Below are positions 53,410 through 62,441 of a DNA stretch of 64,000 nt, piece by piece. The first letter of the stretch is position 1. Each line of letters begins with the position of its first letter. Origin of the DNA: Microcoleus vaginatus PCC 9802 (GTDB lineage: Bacteria; Cyanobacteriota; Cyanobacteriia; Cyanobacteriales; Microcoleaceae); the NCBI GenBank assembly GCA_022701275.1, contig CP031740.1:4847001-4911000 (forward strand). The letters are read 5' to 3'. The position numbers and the translations under genes were made by a program. The notes under the pieces were generated by a model. It saw only the letters and a program-made list of their open reading frames with translations. It made no database searches and was not told the DNA's origin.

Positions 53410-56400
53410 TTACCAAGGATTGCCAATCATTGTAAAGGCGGCCCAATAATAAGGATGCAAAAGCACTCGATCGCCCCGCGCCGCAATTTCCGGAGGCAAA
53501 GTTAGACTCATAGAAAGCCCTTCGACTCGCAGCATCCCGTCTTGAATCCGCACACGCCCCTGCAGCATCTCCAATTGCGCGCGTCGCAAAGCCTCCGCTT
53601 TAATCATCAAATTACCACCGCGTCTGGGGGCCCGCAACTGCCGATAAAACTCAGTCATCAGCCCCAAAGTCCCCTCATCGCTGACTTCCCACAAACTCGC
53701 CAAAGCCGATTTAGCACCGCTAGCTACCGCCAAACCCGCAAACCCTAACTCCGCCTCTGCATCGCCCAAAGCGGTACTGCACGCGCTTAAAACTAACAGA
53801 TTCACTGGCGGTTCATTCCATCGCAACTGCCGCATTTGATCGATACGCAATTTAGTATCCCACAACTGAATGTAAGAATTTTTCGGTTCCCCGGGCTGGA
53901 ATTCGCTGTGAGTTGCTAAGTGAATGATGCCAAAAGGCCGATTTGCCCGCTGAGCTTGCAAATTTCCGAGAGTAAAATCTTGATTCAAAAATGATTTTCC
54001 GCGATCGGGCGGCGCGATCGACTCTAACTCCACCGGTACCGCCGGTAATGGCGCTTTATCTTCAAATACCGACGCCCCCATCGCCAAAATTTCATCATCC
54101 GCAATATTGTCGTAGCCGATATCAGTTAAACTCAGACTCGGCATCACGCTAAGGCTGTATTTCTCAACTAAAAAGCCTTTGCCGTCGTGAAGGGCCGCAA
54201 ACGGCACGCTCCGCAAACCTGCTGCCGGAATTATAATTAAATTGTCAATCTTTAAAGCTGTCAATTCTGCGGCAACTGGCGCAATTAACCACTGATAAAG
54301 TTTTTGCGCCGTATCCAAATAACTAATGCTGCTTCTTTTTCGGGGATTAGTTATTTCGCTTTGCAGGGCGTCAGCTAGTTGCAACACCTGCCAGCGCGTT
54401 GTCGCCGGAATTAAAACGCGCTGGGGTTGAGCGTTAGCTGTTACTAACACTAATTCTAAATGCTCGCCGTTAGGAACATCGGAAACTTCTTTGCCATCCG
54501 GCTGCAACCTCTGGGTCAACTTATTTTCTAAGGGATGAGGGGGCTGGGATGCCAGGTTTGTTCTCACAGGCAATACATTAGATAAATCCTGACTTGCCAC
54601 CAGTACAGAATCATTTTCTTTGGTGGCGCCTGCATCCGCTCGGCTGACCCAATTCATATAAATAATGGCAGATTTTATCCCAGTAGTTTGTTCATTTTTG
54701 CGAAGAGCTTCGTAAATTACCGACATATTACTAATCGGCGTTCTTGCGGGCAAGTCTAGATATTTTTCGTACTCGCGAGTAAAGGTTTGCTCAAATGCTA
54801 AAACTCCCGAACCTGCCGCATCTAATCTGCGAGAAGGAGCGAAAATATCCGGGCTAATTTGGGGAGTTTTATATCGAGTTGGCGAGCGCAATTCTACTTG
54901 CATAGATGCAGGAAATGACAGCGCAGGATCAGGATTTACGGGGACTACTGGCACTACAGGCGGTGCGGGAATTGGTGCGGGAATTGGTGCGGGAATTGGT
55001 GCGGGAATTGGTGCGGGAATTGGTACGGGAATTGGTGCGGGAATTGGTGCGGGAATTGGTGCCCGAGCAGAGGGCGGGCCCGGCGTAACCAGGGAAATCT
55101 GATTTGGTAAACTTCCTTGGGTGTAAGTTTGTCCAAAAGAAAAAGTGGGCAAAATGGCGTTTCCCGCGCCAGCATTAATACTTCCCAGGGTTCCATTGTC
55201 GATCGCGCCGCCAACTACAAACGGTCGATCGATACCGCCTCCGTGGCCAATTGCGACTGCCCCCGCCCCCGCACCTCCGGCAGTAGAAATACTCGAAGAA
55301 TTGCCCGATATATCGTTGAAAACATTGTTCGAGCGAAACAAACCGAGTGTTGTCACATTAACGCTGCCACCAGTGCCACCAGTGCCACCTTGAGCATTGA
55401 TAAAGCCCAACTGAATGTTATCAGTCGCGCTCAGGGAAACGCCTCCGCCGTTGCCGTTTGAAGTGCTGCTGGAGTTAAGATCCAGAGCCGAAATGCCCGA
55501 TGAAGAGGTGACAGCAATATTTCCGCCGATCGCCCCCGAAGCGTTCAAAGTTCCGGTAGTTAAAGGGCCAGCATTGCTTTGGAGAGCGATCGCGCCTCCT
55601 GTGCCCGCCGATGACGAGTCGATCGCACCCGCAGCAACAGTATTCCCCTCAACCCGAATCCTCCCACCATTCGAGGTAATATTACCAGTCCGAACCTCGC
55701 CGCTTCCTTGCAGATTCACGCTGCCGCCATCCGTCCTTAAATTACCCTCTAGAAGGACATTTGCTGCCTTGATCTCGGCTCCCAAAGCGGCCGTGCTGTC
55801 CCCCCCGAAAATAACAGAATCTCGCGCGTTAAGGCTCAAACTGCGGGCTGTAATTGTGGAAGCAGCCGTCACGTTAGCAGCATCAGCCGAGAGTCGGCCA
55901 AACCTCTGAGTTTGACCGACTAGGCCGTCAAAAGTAATGTTGCCGCCAGCCCGCAGCGTCAAATTATTTGCGCGGCCCGGGATGCTGTCGAGGGTATTGG
56001 CAAAAGCAATATTGCCCGTAGTGGCGGTTAGGGCGGCACTGCGATCGACTGTGACGTTACTATTGAAAGTCATGTCGCCAGATGTCGCAATATTGCCCGA
56101 AACCTGGGTACTACCGGCGTTGACAGTCAAACTAGCAAGCGGTGCAGCTTGACCGACTGTAGCGCCGAACAGCACTCGCTGAGCGTCTAGTCTCAGGGCG
56201 CGAGATCCGTCTACGCTACCGGAGAACAGAATGTTGCCGGTAACTTCCGTACTCAAAGCCACGTCAGCATTGAGGGATGCGTTTCCTGTAAAAGTGAGAT
56301 CGCCACCGGATGTCGCAATGTTGGCGTTGAGATCAGTTTGAGGCGCGTCGAGAGTCAAGCTAGCGCTGCCACTTGTACTCAGGGGATTATTGATCGCGAT

Positions 56401-58308
56401 CGAGCTGCCTTGAAGTGTCAGCGGGCTGTTGAAGGTAATGGGTGCGACGATCGCGATCGACGAGCTGCTACCGTTTTCGCGCCCGATCGCGATCGAACTA
56501 AAACCCCCCGCCAAAGCGCCGAGATCCGTTGCCGTCAAATCTAAAATGCCCAAAATATCGCCGATGCCACCGATCCGAATTGCTCGGCTGTCGTTGGGTT
56601 GCAAGCGAATTGTTCCCCCCGCACTGCTGACAGAATTGCTGCCGCCCCTCAAGTCAATGCCGTTAGCAGTGAGAGCGATATTGCCACCGTTAGCATTAAG
56701 TCCGCCCAGAGAGATGCTGCTGGCGAAAATGTTGATGTTGCCACCTTGAGTCTCAATTAAATCCTTGGGATCATTGACAAAAAACACTCCGCCGGATCTA
56801 AATGTTACGCTGTCTCCCGTTATCGCTTGCAGGGAAAGTTGGTTATCGGGCAAGTCTTGGAGGGTGATGTAGCCGGGGGTTTCTAGAACTACGTTGCTGC
56901 CGGCCGCCATCTGTTCCAACTGCACTTCTGAGATCGATGTTTCATTCGGTTCTGGTGCCACTTCGAGTCCGCCACCGCTTGATGGCGGGCTGGTGTCGCC
57001 GTTACCGCTGACGATCGTAATATTTGCCGGATCGAGGAACAAATTGCCGATCGCACCGTTAGTCGCGCGGGTATCGACCTGTCCTTGGAAAGTTAAAGCA
57101 TTTTTGCCCGAAACTTCTACTTTTCCGCCGTTACCTGTGGCGATGCCCCCGCGAGCACTAATATTGCCGAAGAAGCGAGTAGTATTGTCTGACCAAATTA
57201 CCGCAGTGCCGCCATTGCCACGGTCGATCGCGTTGGCTGCGATCGTAGAATCAGGACTAACATAAGTTACCAGTGCGTTCGGCACTGGTTCGATCCCCCG
57301 GAAACCGCCTCCGACGCGCACAGTACCTCCGCCGTCAGTCCCGGAAGCATTGATATTTGCGCCAAAGAGTCCAACTTTTTCCCCTAAAATATTGACTGTG
57401 CCGCCAGCATTCCCAGAAGGAGCAAATACATTTAAAGAACCCGAGACGATCGCACTTCCCGGAACTGCCGACACTGTTTGGCCGCCAGTCAGTACCAATT
57501 GACCTTGTTCGTTAGTCGTTAAACCTGTGGCTGACGCTACGCCCGGACCCGTTAGCAACTGAGGCAAAGAAACCGGGGCGATCGCCGAGTTTTCTGACTG
57601 CAAAGACGGAGTAATTTCTAAACTTAATAAATTGCCAACTTGACTGATACGGACTGCATTTTCTCCCTGAACAGCAGCCACAGTAATTTGACCGTTGGGA
57701 GCGGATAATTGTCCTGTATTAATAACGGTGCCACCGAGCAAAGTTAAACTTTGCCCGCTGCCAACTGCCAAGTTCCCCGCATTGACAATTGCACCCACTT
57801 GTGAATTATTAAAATTAAATTGATTGGGATTCCCCAGTAAAGCTTTGTAATTATTAATTCCTGCCGAATTGAACCAGCGATCGCCGAAACCAATACCTGT
57901 AGCAGTTGTCGCCAAAAACGACCCCGGCACGTTTAATCTAGCATTTTGACCGAAGACAATTCCGGCAGGATTCATTAAGAATAAATTCGAGTTGCCACCG
58001 CTTACAGAAATCAGACCGTTAATTACGGAAACATTGTCGCCGGAAATCCGGCCTAAAATATTTTGAATATTTGGATTAGTTAGAAAATTAGCTATTTGAC
58101 CTTCGCTGAGATTAAATTGGCTGAAGCTGTGAAAAAGATTTGCCCCGTTTCCTGAGAGTTGCCCGCCGCTAATGTCTATGCGATTTTGCTCGGACTTAAC
58201 AACAGTATTCGTGCCGTCAGTAGCAGGAACTACAGGTTGTGATCGCACTGCTAGCGGTAGCAGCCCAAAACCTAATGTCAAAATTAGAGCAGAACGAAAA
58301 TAGGTCAT
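53410..58308 (-). CDS. Secreted TPS-domain protein with C-terminal CHAT (caspase-like) protease domain
   Basis: A 1,632-residue exported protein. Signal peptide (1-24, LILTLGFGLLPLAVRS), then the two-partner-secretion/filamentous-haemagglutinin domain (about 30-260; NRIDISGGQLSGNGANLFHS, IQNILGRISGDNVSVINGLI, NLFLMNPAGIVFG), which binds a TpsB/FhaC transporter. A long Gly/Ser/Asn-rich beta-helix follows (about 260-1075), then a Pro-Ala-Pro-Ile repeat (about 1080-1116) and a C-terminal CHAT domain (about 1330-1632) with IIHLATHSEF (His1467) and LLVLSACSTALGD (Cys1510), the caspase-type dyad. RSVPFAALHDGKGFLVEKYS is the usual upstream CHAT block. No TpsB gene was seen in this window. Function is probably surface-located proteolysis or scaffolding, inferred. 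The ATG is at 58308. Confidence 0.92.
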   Translation of the reverse strand: MTYFRSALILTLGFGLLPLAVRSQPVVPATDGTNTVVKSEQNRIDISGGQLSGNGANLFHSFSQFNLSEGQIANFLTNPNIQNILGRISGDNVSVINGLISVSGGNSNLFLMNPAGIVFGQNARLNVPGSFLATTATGIGFGDRWFNSAGINNYKALLGNPNQFNFNNSQVGAIVNAGNLAVGSGQSLTLLGGTVINTGQLSAPNGQITVAAVQGENAVRISQVGNLLSLEITPSLQSENSAIAPVSLPQLLTGPGVASATGLTTNEQGQLVLTGGQTVSAVPGSAIVSGSLNVFAPSGNAGGTVNILGEKVGLFGANINASGTDGGGTVRVGGGFRGIEPVPNALVTYVSPDSTIAANAIDRGNGGTAVIWSDNTTRFFGNISARGGIATGNGGKVEVSGKNALTFQGQVDTRATNGAIGNLFLDPANITIVSGNGDTSPPSSGGGLEVAPEPNETSISEVQLEQMAAGSNVVLETPGYITLQDLPDNQLSLQAITGDSVTFRSGGVFFVNDPKDLIETQGGNINIFASSISLGGLNANGGNIALTANGIDLRGGSNSVSSAGGTIRLQPNDSRAIRIGGIGDILGILDLTATDLGALAGGFSSIAIGRENGSSSSIAIVAPITFNSPLTLQGSSIAINNPLSTSGSASLTLDAPQTDLNANIATSGGDLTFTGNASLNADVALSTEVTGNILFSGSVDGSRALRLDAQRVLFGATVGQAAPLASLTVNAGSTQVSGNIATSGDMTFNSNVTVDRSAALTATTGNIAFANTLDSIPGRANNLTLRAGGNITFDGLVGQTQRFGRLSADAANVTAASTITARSLSLNARDSVIFGGDSTAALGAEIKAANVLLEGNLRTDGGSVNLQGSGEVRTGNITSNGGRIRVEGNTVAAGAIDSSSAGTGGAIALQSNAGPLTTGTLNASGAIGGNIAVTSSSGISALDLNSSSTSNGNGGGVSLSATDNIQLGFINAQGGTGGTGGSVNVTTLGLFRSNNVFNDISGNSSSISTAGGAGAGAVAIGHGGGIDRPFVVGGAIDNGTLGSINAGAGNAILPTFSFGQTYTQGSLPNQISLVTPGPPSARAPIPAPIPAPIPVPIPAPIPAPIPAPIPAPIPAPPVVPVVPVNPDPALSFPASMQVELRSPTRYKTPQISPDIFAPSRRLDAAGSGVLAFEQTFTREYEKYLDLPARTPISNMSVIYEALRKNEQTTGIKSAIIYMNWVSRADAGATKENDSVLVASQDLSNVLPVRTNLASQPPHPLENKLTQRLQPDGKEVSDVPNGEHLELVLVTANAQPQRVLIPATTRWQVLQLADALQSEITNPRKRSSISYLDTAQKLYQWLIAPVAAELTALKIDNLIIIPAAGLRSVPFAALHDGKGFLVEKYSLSVMPSLSLTDIGYDNIADDEILAMGASVFEDKAPLPAVPVELESIAPPDRGKSFLNQDFTLGNLQAQRANRPFGIIHLATHSEFQPGEPKNSYIQLWDTKLRIDQMRQLRWNEPPVNLLVLSACSTALGDAEAELGFAGLAVASGAKSALASLWEVSDEGTLGLMTEFYRQLRAPRRGGNLMIKAEALRRAQLEMLQGRVRIQDGMLRVEGLSMSLTLPPEIAARGDRVLLHPYYWAAFTMIGNPW
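54960..55070 (-). repeat. 12-bp tandem repeat encoding Pro-Ala-Pro-Ile linker
   Basis: About nine copies of GGTGCGGGAATT (plus strand), one with GGTACGGGAATT (PVPI). In frame it gives an extended Pro-rich linker between the beta-helix and the CHAT region of the TPS protein. Such arrays are prone to length change. Confidence 0.93.
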
Positions 58309-58865
58309 TGGAGGAAGCCATTAGTCATTAGTCATTATTCATTAGTCATTAAGTAGATCCGCACAAAAAAGCAATAATATCTTGGCGGGTGGAGCCAGTA
58401 TCTTTACTTGTAAGCAGTTTATTGCTGCACTCACCCACCCTCCCATGTAATGTTTATTTGTAACCACCTACTTAGTCATTAGTCATTAGTCCCAGGAAAC
58501 AAGGAAAAGCCACTTTCCCATTACCAATTACCAATTCCCGATTACCAATTCTCCATTACCAATTCTAATCTCTTCTCGTTTTGATTTTTTTTGAGCTGTA
58601 ATGTTCCGCCAAAGTGCCAATAAACTTAAAAAGGTCGATCGAACACCGCCACCCCCGGAGGTCGATCGCACTCCAAAACCACCCGTTGCCAGAATGTCGG
58701 AAATCTAAGGGAAATTTTGTATTTATCTGTCGCCAGTGTATTGACAAAATCCCCCCAGAGTCCTATGATGGGAGCACTAATTGGGTGGGACAGCAACAAC
58801 CCACACCATAACTGGTTCCTCTAATAAAGTTAAAAACAAAATATTGATGCTTTTAGAGACCAACC
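58309..58865. repeat. Gene-free region with several heptamer arrays
   Basis: ATTAGTC-type heptamers occur at 58320-58347 (one unit ATTATTC) and again near 58472-58491. ATTACCA/ATTCCCG/ATTCTCC heptamers run from 58520 to 58568 in strict 7-bp register. A direct GGTCGATCG pair (58632 and 58661) flanks a C-rich stretch. These are STRR-type repeats; no gene was found. The promoter of the TPS-CHAT gene probably lies at the left end, that of the 64-residue protein at the right. Confidence 0.75.
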
Positions 58866-59060
58866 ATGCAAACTCCAGCTTTCCCATTTCTAACTGAACA
58901 CATAGTAGAGCGGATATTTTCGTCAGGCGAACTGACTCGCGATGACAGACAGCGAATTCAGTCAATGCTCTTAAATGAGTCGATCGGTGAAAATGAATTG
59001 AGCTTAATTGAAAGAGTCATGGAAGGCGTAGTCAAGGGAATACTTGACGTGATGAATTAG
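58866..59060 (+). CDS. Small conserved cyanobacterial protein, unknown function
   Basis: A 64-residue acidic helical protein: MQTPAFPFLTEHIVERIFSS then GELTRDDRQRIQSMLLNESI and ENELSLIERVMEGVVKGILD. The pattern (ERIFSSGxLTRxDxQ...LxxxL...ERVxxGVxxG) resembles small proteins widespread in cyanobacteria that lack a described role. The ATG at 58866 is well placed. No membrane segment or Cys. A hairpin follows 32 bp after the stop. Confidence 0.6.
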   Translation: MQTPAFPFLTEHIVERIFSSGELTRDDRQRIQSMLLNESIGENELSLIERVMEGVVKGILDVMN

Positions 59061-59092
59061 TTGATAACTGGCGCTAACATATCTAAATGTAG

Positions 59093-59110
59093 GGTGCGCC
59101 TCGGCGCACC
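59093..59110. terminator. Hairpin between convergent genes
   Basis: GGTGCGCCTCGGCGCACC forms a 7-8 bp GC-rich stem, in the gap where the 64-residue gene and the zinc-ribbon gene converge. An AT-rich stretch (TTTTAAATAAAA) follows on the right, next to ATCGAAA x3 at 59131-59151. It may end transcription from both sides or be a dispersed GTGCGCC hairpin repeat. Confidence 0.5.
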
Positions 59111-59165
59111 TTAGCCTAATTTTAAATAAAATCGAAAATCGAAAATCGAAAATTCTGTCACCGTT

Positions 59166-59456
59166 CTAAAAATCATCATCCGGGCCGTCATCCGGGTCGT
59201 CATCCGAACTCTGATCACGACGCACAAGTTCAGAAGGAGGCCTATCGTTACTCCAGGCCCACCACACGCCATCGCACTGGCAGCGATAAAATTCTTGCCA
59301 CTTGCGGCGGTTGAACTCGGTGTATACTGGCGATCGGCGATTAATCCAGACCTCAGCGGCATCCGTGCAGCTAGCGCCGCACTTGGGACAGCAAAACTCA
59401 TTAGCGTGAACCGCCGTCGCAGTCCATTCAGGAGGATGTGGAGCAAAAGCTTCCAT
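59166..59456 (-). CDS. Small zinc-ribbon-like protein with acidic tail
   Basis: A 96-residue protein. CCPKCGASC (about 22-30) and FYRCQCDGVWWAW (about 56-68) supply two Cys pairs for a probable zinc ribbon. RSPVYTEFNRRKWQEFYRCQ is the conserved centre. The tail SSDDDPDDGPDDDF is strongly acidic. The pattern recalls a conserved cyanobacterial hypothetical protein; function unknown. The ATG at 59456 is before HPPEWTATAV. It is divergent from nupC with a 220-bp gap. Confidence 0.7.
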   Translation of the reverse strand: MEAFAPHPPEWTATAVHANEFCCPKCGASCTDAAEVWINRRSPVYTEFNRRKWQEFYRCQCDGVWWAWSNDRPPSELVRRDQSSDDDPDDGPDDDF

Positions 59457-59676
59457 GTGTTAGAGTTTCTATCTAAACTGCTGGTAATTACGGCAAATCA
59501 AGGGTTGGTAAAGATCCGCAGAGTTCGGAATGACCTAAGCAATGACATCAGTACGCTGTTGAGTGCGTAATTCATCTGCCCGTTATTTTTTTTAGCATTT
59601 GCCGTCAGATGAATAGTATAACTGATGTGGTGCAAACCGTCGATCGGCATTCTCAACTATTTCAAGGACTAGCCTC

Positions 59677-61251
59677 ATGTCTATCTACAATCTTATCTCG
59701 TTTCTGGGCATCTTTGGCCTGTGTGCGATCGCCTGGGTTTTTTCAGAAAATCGCAAAGTTCAGTATATTCCATGGCGCGTCATCATCTGGGGCATTGGCT
59801 TGCAATTAGTCTTAGGATTTTTAGTATTCCTGTTCCCCCCAACTCGCATCGCTTTAGAATGGTTTACTGGCTTACTGGATGGAGTATTCACCGCTGCTGA
59901 CGCTGGAGCGAGATTTGTATTCGGGAGCAATGTTGTACCGATACCTGGTAAAGATCCGGCAGTTAATTTAGGATATATTTTTGCCTTTAGAGCTTTACCG
60001 ACAGTCATCTTTTTTTCTGGCCTCATGGCCTTGCTATACAACATCGGCGTGATTCAAATTATCACCGATTTTTTTGCCAAAATCTTTTATAGGACAATGC
60101 GGTTGAGTGGCGCGGAAGCCCTCAGCGGCGCTGCTAATATTTTCGTAGGAATTGAAGCGGCCATTGTCGTCAAGCCTTATTTGCCAAAAATGACTCGTTC
60201 GGAAATTTGTGCAATCCTCTCTTGCTGTTTTGGGACGGCAGCTTCTTCAACTTTAGCAATTTACGTTAGTTTTCTAAAGCCAGTTTTTCCAAATATTTTA
60301 GGGCATTTAGTTTCAGCCTCAATTATCGCCATTCCCGCTTGTTTTGTCCTCTCCAAAATCTTAGTACCGGAAACAGGCGTACCCCTGACAATGGGCGGCA
60401 TTCCCAAGGAAGAGCCGAAGCCTAAAGGCCGCGAATTTGTGGGCGAAGAAATTTCCGAAAGGGAGGGTGAAGAATTCAAACAAGAGACTGTTGGGGGAGA
60501 ACCCATCGAACGAGTCAGCCCTTTGGATGCAGCAATTGTTGGCGCCTTGGACGGTGTAAAAATGGCGGTAGCCATTGCCGCTGTTTTGATTTTAATCTTA
60601 GGCTTAGTTTCCTTAATCAATCAATTCTTTGGCTGGCTGGCAATTTTGCCAAGTCCAATTGGTGACTTGTTCAAAGTTGTCACCTTAGCCAACATTATGG
60701 GAGTCTTATTTTATCCCCTGACGCTATTAACAGGAGTTCCCTTAGAGGACTCTTGGCCAGCGTCAGTAATTATCGGTCGCAGGTTGTTAGAAACAGCCAT
60801 TCCCCCCTATCAAAGTTTAGCAGAAGCGGGGGCAAAAGGACTGGTGAGCGATCGTACAGTTTTAATTGTCAGTTACGCCCTTTCTGGCTTTGCCCACTTA
60901 GCCTCCGTCGGCATATTTGTCGGCGGTACGATCGCCCTAATTCCATCCCGCCGCAAAGACATTTCCGAACTCGGTTGGAAAGCATTATTTGTCGGCACTT
61001 TAGCGACAATGATGATCGCTTGCATCGCCGGCACCTTCGACACCGGAGACGCCAGCATTTTAGGCGCTAAAACAGCCCCTGCTGCACCGCTAACAGCCCC
61101 TGATTCTCCGAAACCGCTATCCTCCCCAGCCGCGAATTCAAAGCCGTCAGTTGCCCCAGCAATTGCCAGTCCGAAGCCTTCGCCCAACGCCGAAAAAGCG
61201 GCTCCGAAAGCTCAAAAATCTCCCTCTCCCGAATCCAAGAAAAACCCTTAA
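59677..61251 (+). CDS. nupC: NupC/CNT-family concentrative nucleoside transporter
   Basis: A cation-coupled nucleoside importer of the inner membrane. It has about ten hydrophobic helices and the CNT signature segments: VFSENRKVQYIPWRVIIWGI, FAFRALPTVIFFSGLMALLY, LSGAEALSGAANIFVGIEAA (substrate/cation hairpin) and YALSGFAHLASVGIFVGGTI. At 524 residues it exceeds the usual ~400, owing to a charged loop (about 240-275, KGREFVGEEISEREGEEFKQ) and a C-terminal Pro/Ala/Ser/Lys tail (about 460-524). The ATG at 59677 has AAGGACT upstream. It is monocistronic. Which nucleosides are carried is unknown. Confidence 0.93.
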   Translation: MSIYNLISFLGIFGLCAIAWVFSENRKVQYIPWRVIIWGIGLQLVLGFLVFLFPPTRIALEWFTGLLDGVFTAADAGARFVFGSNVVPIPGKDPAVNLGYIFAFRALPTVIFFSGLMALLYNIGVIQIITDFFAKIFYRTMRLSGAEALSGAANIFVGIEAAIVVKPYLPKMTRSEICAILSCCFGTAASSTLAIYVSFLKPVFPNILGHLVSASIIAIPACFVLSKILVPETGVPLTMGGIPKEEPKPKGREFVGEEISEREGEEFKQETVGGEPIERVSPLDAAIVGALDGVKMAVAIAAVLILILGLVSLINQFFGWLAILPSPIGDLFKVVTLANIMGVLFYPLTLLTGVPLEDSWPASVIIGRRLLETAIPPYQSLAEAGAKGLVSDRTVLIVSYALSGFAHLASVGIFVGGTIALIPSRRKDISELGWKALFVGTLATMMIACIAGTFDTGDASILGAKTAPAAPLTAPDSPKPLSSPAANSKPSVAPAIASPKPSPNAEKAAPKAQKSPSPESKKNP

Positions 61252-61267
61252 TTATCTTTTAGGGACT

Positions 61268-61444
61268 TGTAGGGGCGGGTTTTACGAACAATATTTAACT
61301 CCCGTCAAAACTCTACAGAAACCCGCCCCCACAGAACCAATAACCTACATCAACTTTGATTTTGATCGCATCAGCTCTTGGGTGGGGGCGCGTTTACGAG
61401 ATTGTAGGTTTTAGGCAATTATTGTCGGTAAAACCCGCCTCTAC
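61268..61444. repeat. MITE-like element with GTAGGGGCGGGTTTTAC ends
   Basis: GTAGGGGCGGGTTTTAC at the left (from about 61269) pairs with the complement GGTAAAACCCGCCTCTAC at the right (ending 61444), about 177 bp in all. Inner pairs are AACCTAC/GTAGGTT and CCCGCCCCCAC/GTGGGGGCG, so the unit can fold into a nested hairpin. It has no coding capacity. It occupies the nupC-DUF3318 gap and looks like a non-autonomous dispersed repeat. Confidence 0.75.
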
Positions 61445-61513
61445 CAGGCCCTGACCAATATGATTGTTTTTTTATCTAGATGCAATTACCAATTACTAAT
61501 TCCCCCAAAAATT

Positions 61514-62119
61514 ATGAATCCCGATCCAGAAATTCGCCGCCTGTTAGATGTGATGCCTGCTTCCGGTCGCATGATGTGTAAAATTATTAATAAGCCACAA
61601 CAATCAACGATAATTGACTGCGATTTTCCTTTGCCTTGGAATCAATCTCGCCCGATTTATATTAATTTTGATTTGTGGCGGCTGCTATCTAAGCCGCAGC
61701 GGGATTTACTGCTATTGCGGAATGTAACTTTTCTGTGCAATGTTAAGTGGTTTAAACCGGATATCTATCAAGGTGCGGCTCTGGCGGGAATTGTCGGAAC
61801 TGTTGTAGAATTGTTGCAGGGAGATGCGATCGGCACTGCGATCGCGGGCGGTTTGACAGGACTCGCCATGACTCGAATTTGGCGCGACAACCGCAGTTCC
61901 CAAGTAGAGTTAGATGCTGACGAGGGGGCGATTAGAGTAGCGGGAAGGCGTGGCTACAACGAAGCGGAAGCGGCCGGACATTTGCTTGGGGCGATCGAGG
62001 CTGTGGCGCAGATAGAAAAGCGCAGTTTGGATTTTAATGAGTTGATTCGGTGTCAGAATTTAAGAGCGATATCGGGTATTTCTGCGGTGGGCGTGCCCGA
62101 TAGTATTAGGAAAGATTGA
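61514..62119 (+). CDS. DUF3318 family membrane protein
   Basis: A 201-residue cyanobacterial protein of unknown function. The signature is clear: NPDPEIRRLLDVMPASGRMM, FPLPWNQSRPIYINFDLWRL, LSKPQRDLLLLRNVTFL, then a hydrophobic pair of helices (about 85-120, GAALAGIVGTVVELLQGDAI, GTAIAGGLTGLAMTRIWRDN) and ELDADEGAIRVAGRRGYNEA, FNELIRCQNLRAISGIS. The DxDE-like site and helical context recall M48-type metalloprotease relatives, but no HExxH is present. The ATG at 61514 is chosen over an in-frame upstream ATG at 61460 because the family starts there. Confidence 0.85.
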   Translation: MNPDPEIRRLLDVMPASGRMMCKIINKPQQSTIIDCDFPLPWNQSRPIYINFDLWRLLSKPQRDLLLLRNVTFLCNVKWFKPDIYQGAALAGIVGTVVELLQGDAIGTAIAGGLTGLAMTRIWRDNRSSQVELDADEGAIRVAGRRGYNEAEAAGHLLGAIEAVAQIEKRSLDFNELIRCQNLRAISGISAVGVPDSIRKD

Positions 62120-62166
62120 AAAAAACCTAGATATAATCAAGATGGAAACTCATAAAATCCACAACT

Positions 62167-62439
62167 ATGCTAATCCTGCCCCAACTGGAAAACCCGCGCT
62201 ATCTTCTACCTATAGAAGGAGCTGTCCGAATTGAATTAGTGGAAGGTCTACCAATTTTTAAAGCCTCCACTGCTGTCAAAAATCGCATCCAAGAACTGTT
62301 GGACAAACAATAAACTTTGCCCCTCAATCCTGAGGAAGAACAAGAACTCAATCTTTACGAAGAAATCGACGATTACCTGAGTTTTGTCAATCGGACTGTC
62401 CGCAATATTTTGTTGGGGCAGATTCAGCCTACTGTGTAG
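62167..62439 (+). pseudogene. Small antitoxin-like gene with in-frame TAA
   Basis: ATG 62167 opens MLILPQLENPRYLLPIEGAV, then RIELVEGLPIFKASTAVKNR, IQELLDKQ and a TAA at 62311-62313. The same frame continues TLPLNPEEEQELNLYEEIDD then YLSFVNRTVRNILLGQIQPT to a TAG at 62437. The composition and the fit to a continuous 90-residue protein indicate one gene broken by a stop, perhaps GAA or CAA to TAA. An HNH gene starts 3 bp later. An antitoxin-like role is a guess from the small acidic product next to a nuclease. Confidence 0.65.
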
Positions 62440-62441
62440 AA

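Noticed and set aside
54906-55214. Antisense frames of VRELVRELVREL and HQFPHQFPHQF type
   Set aside because: They are other-frame readings of the 12-bp Pro-Ala-Pro-Ile repeat inside the TPS-CHAT gene.
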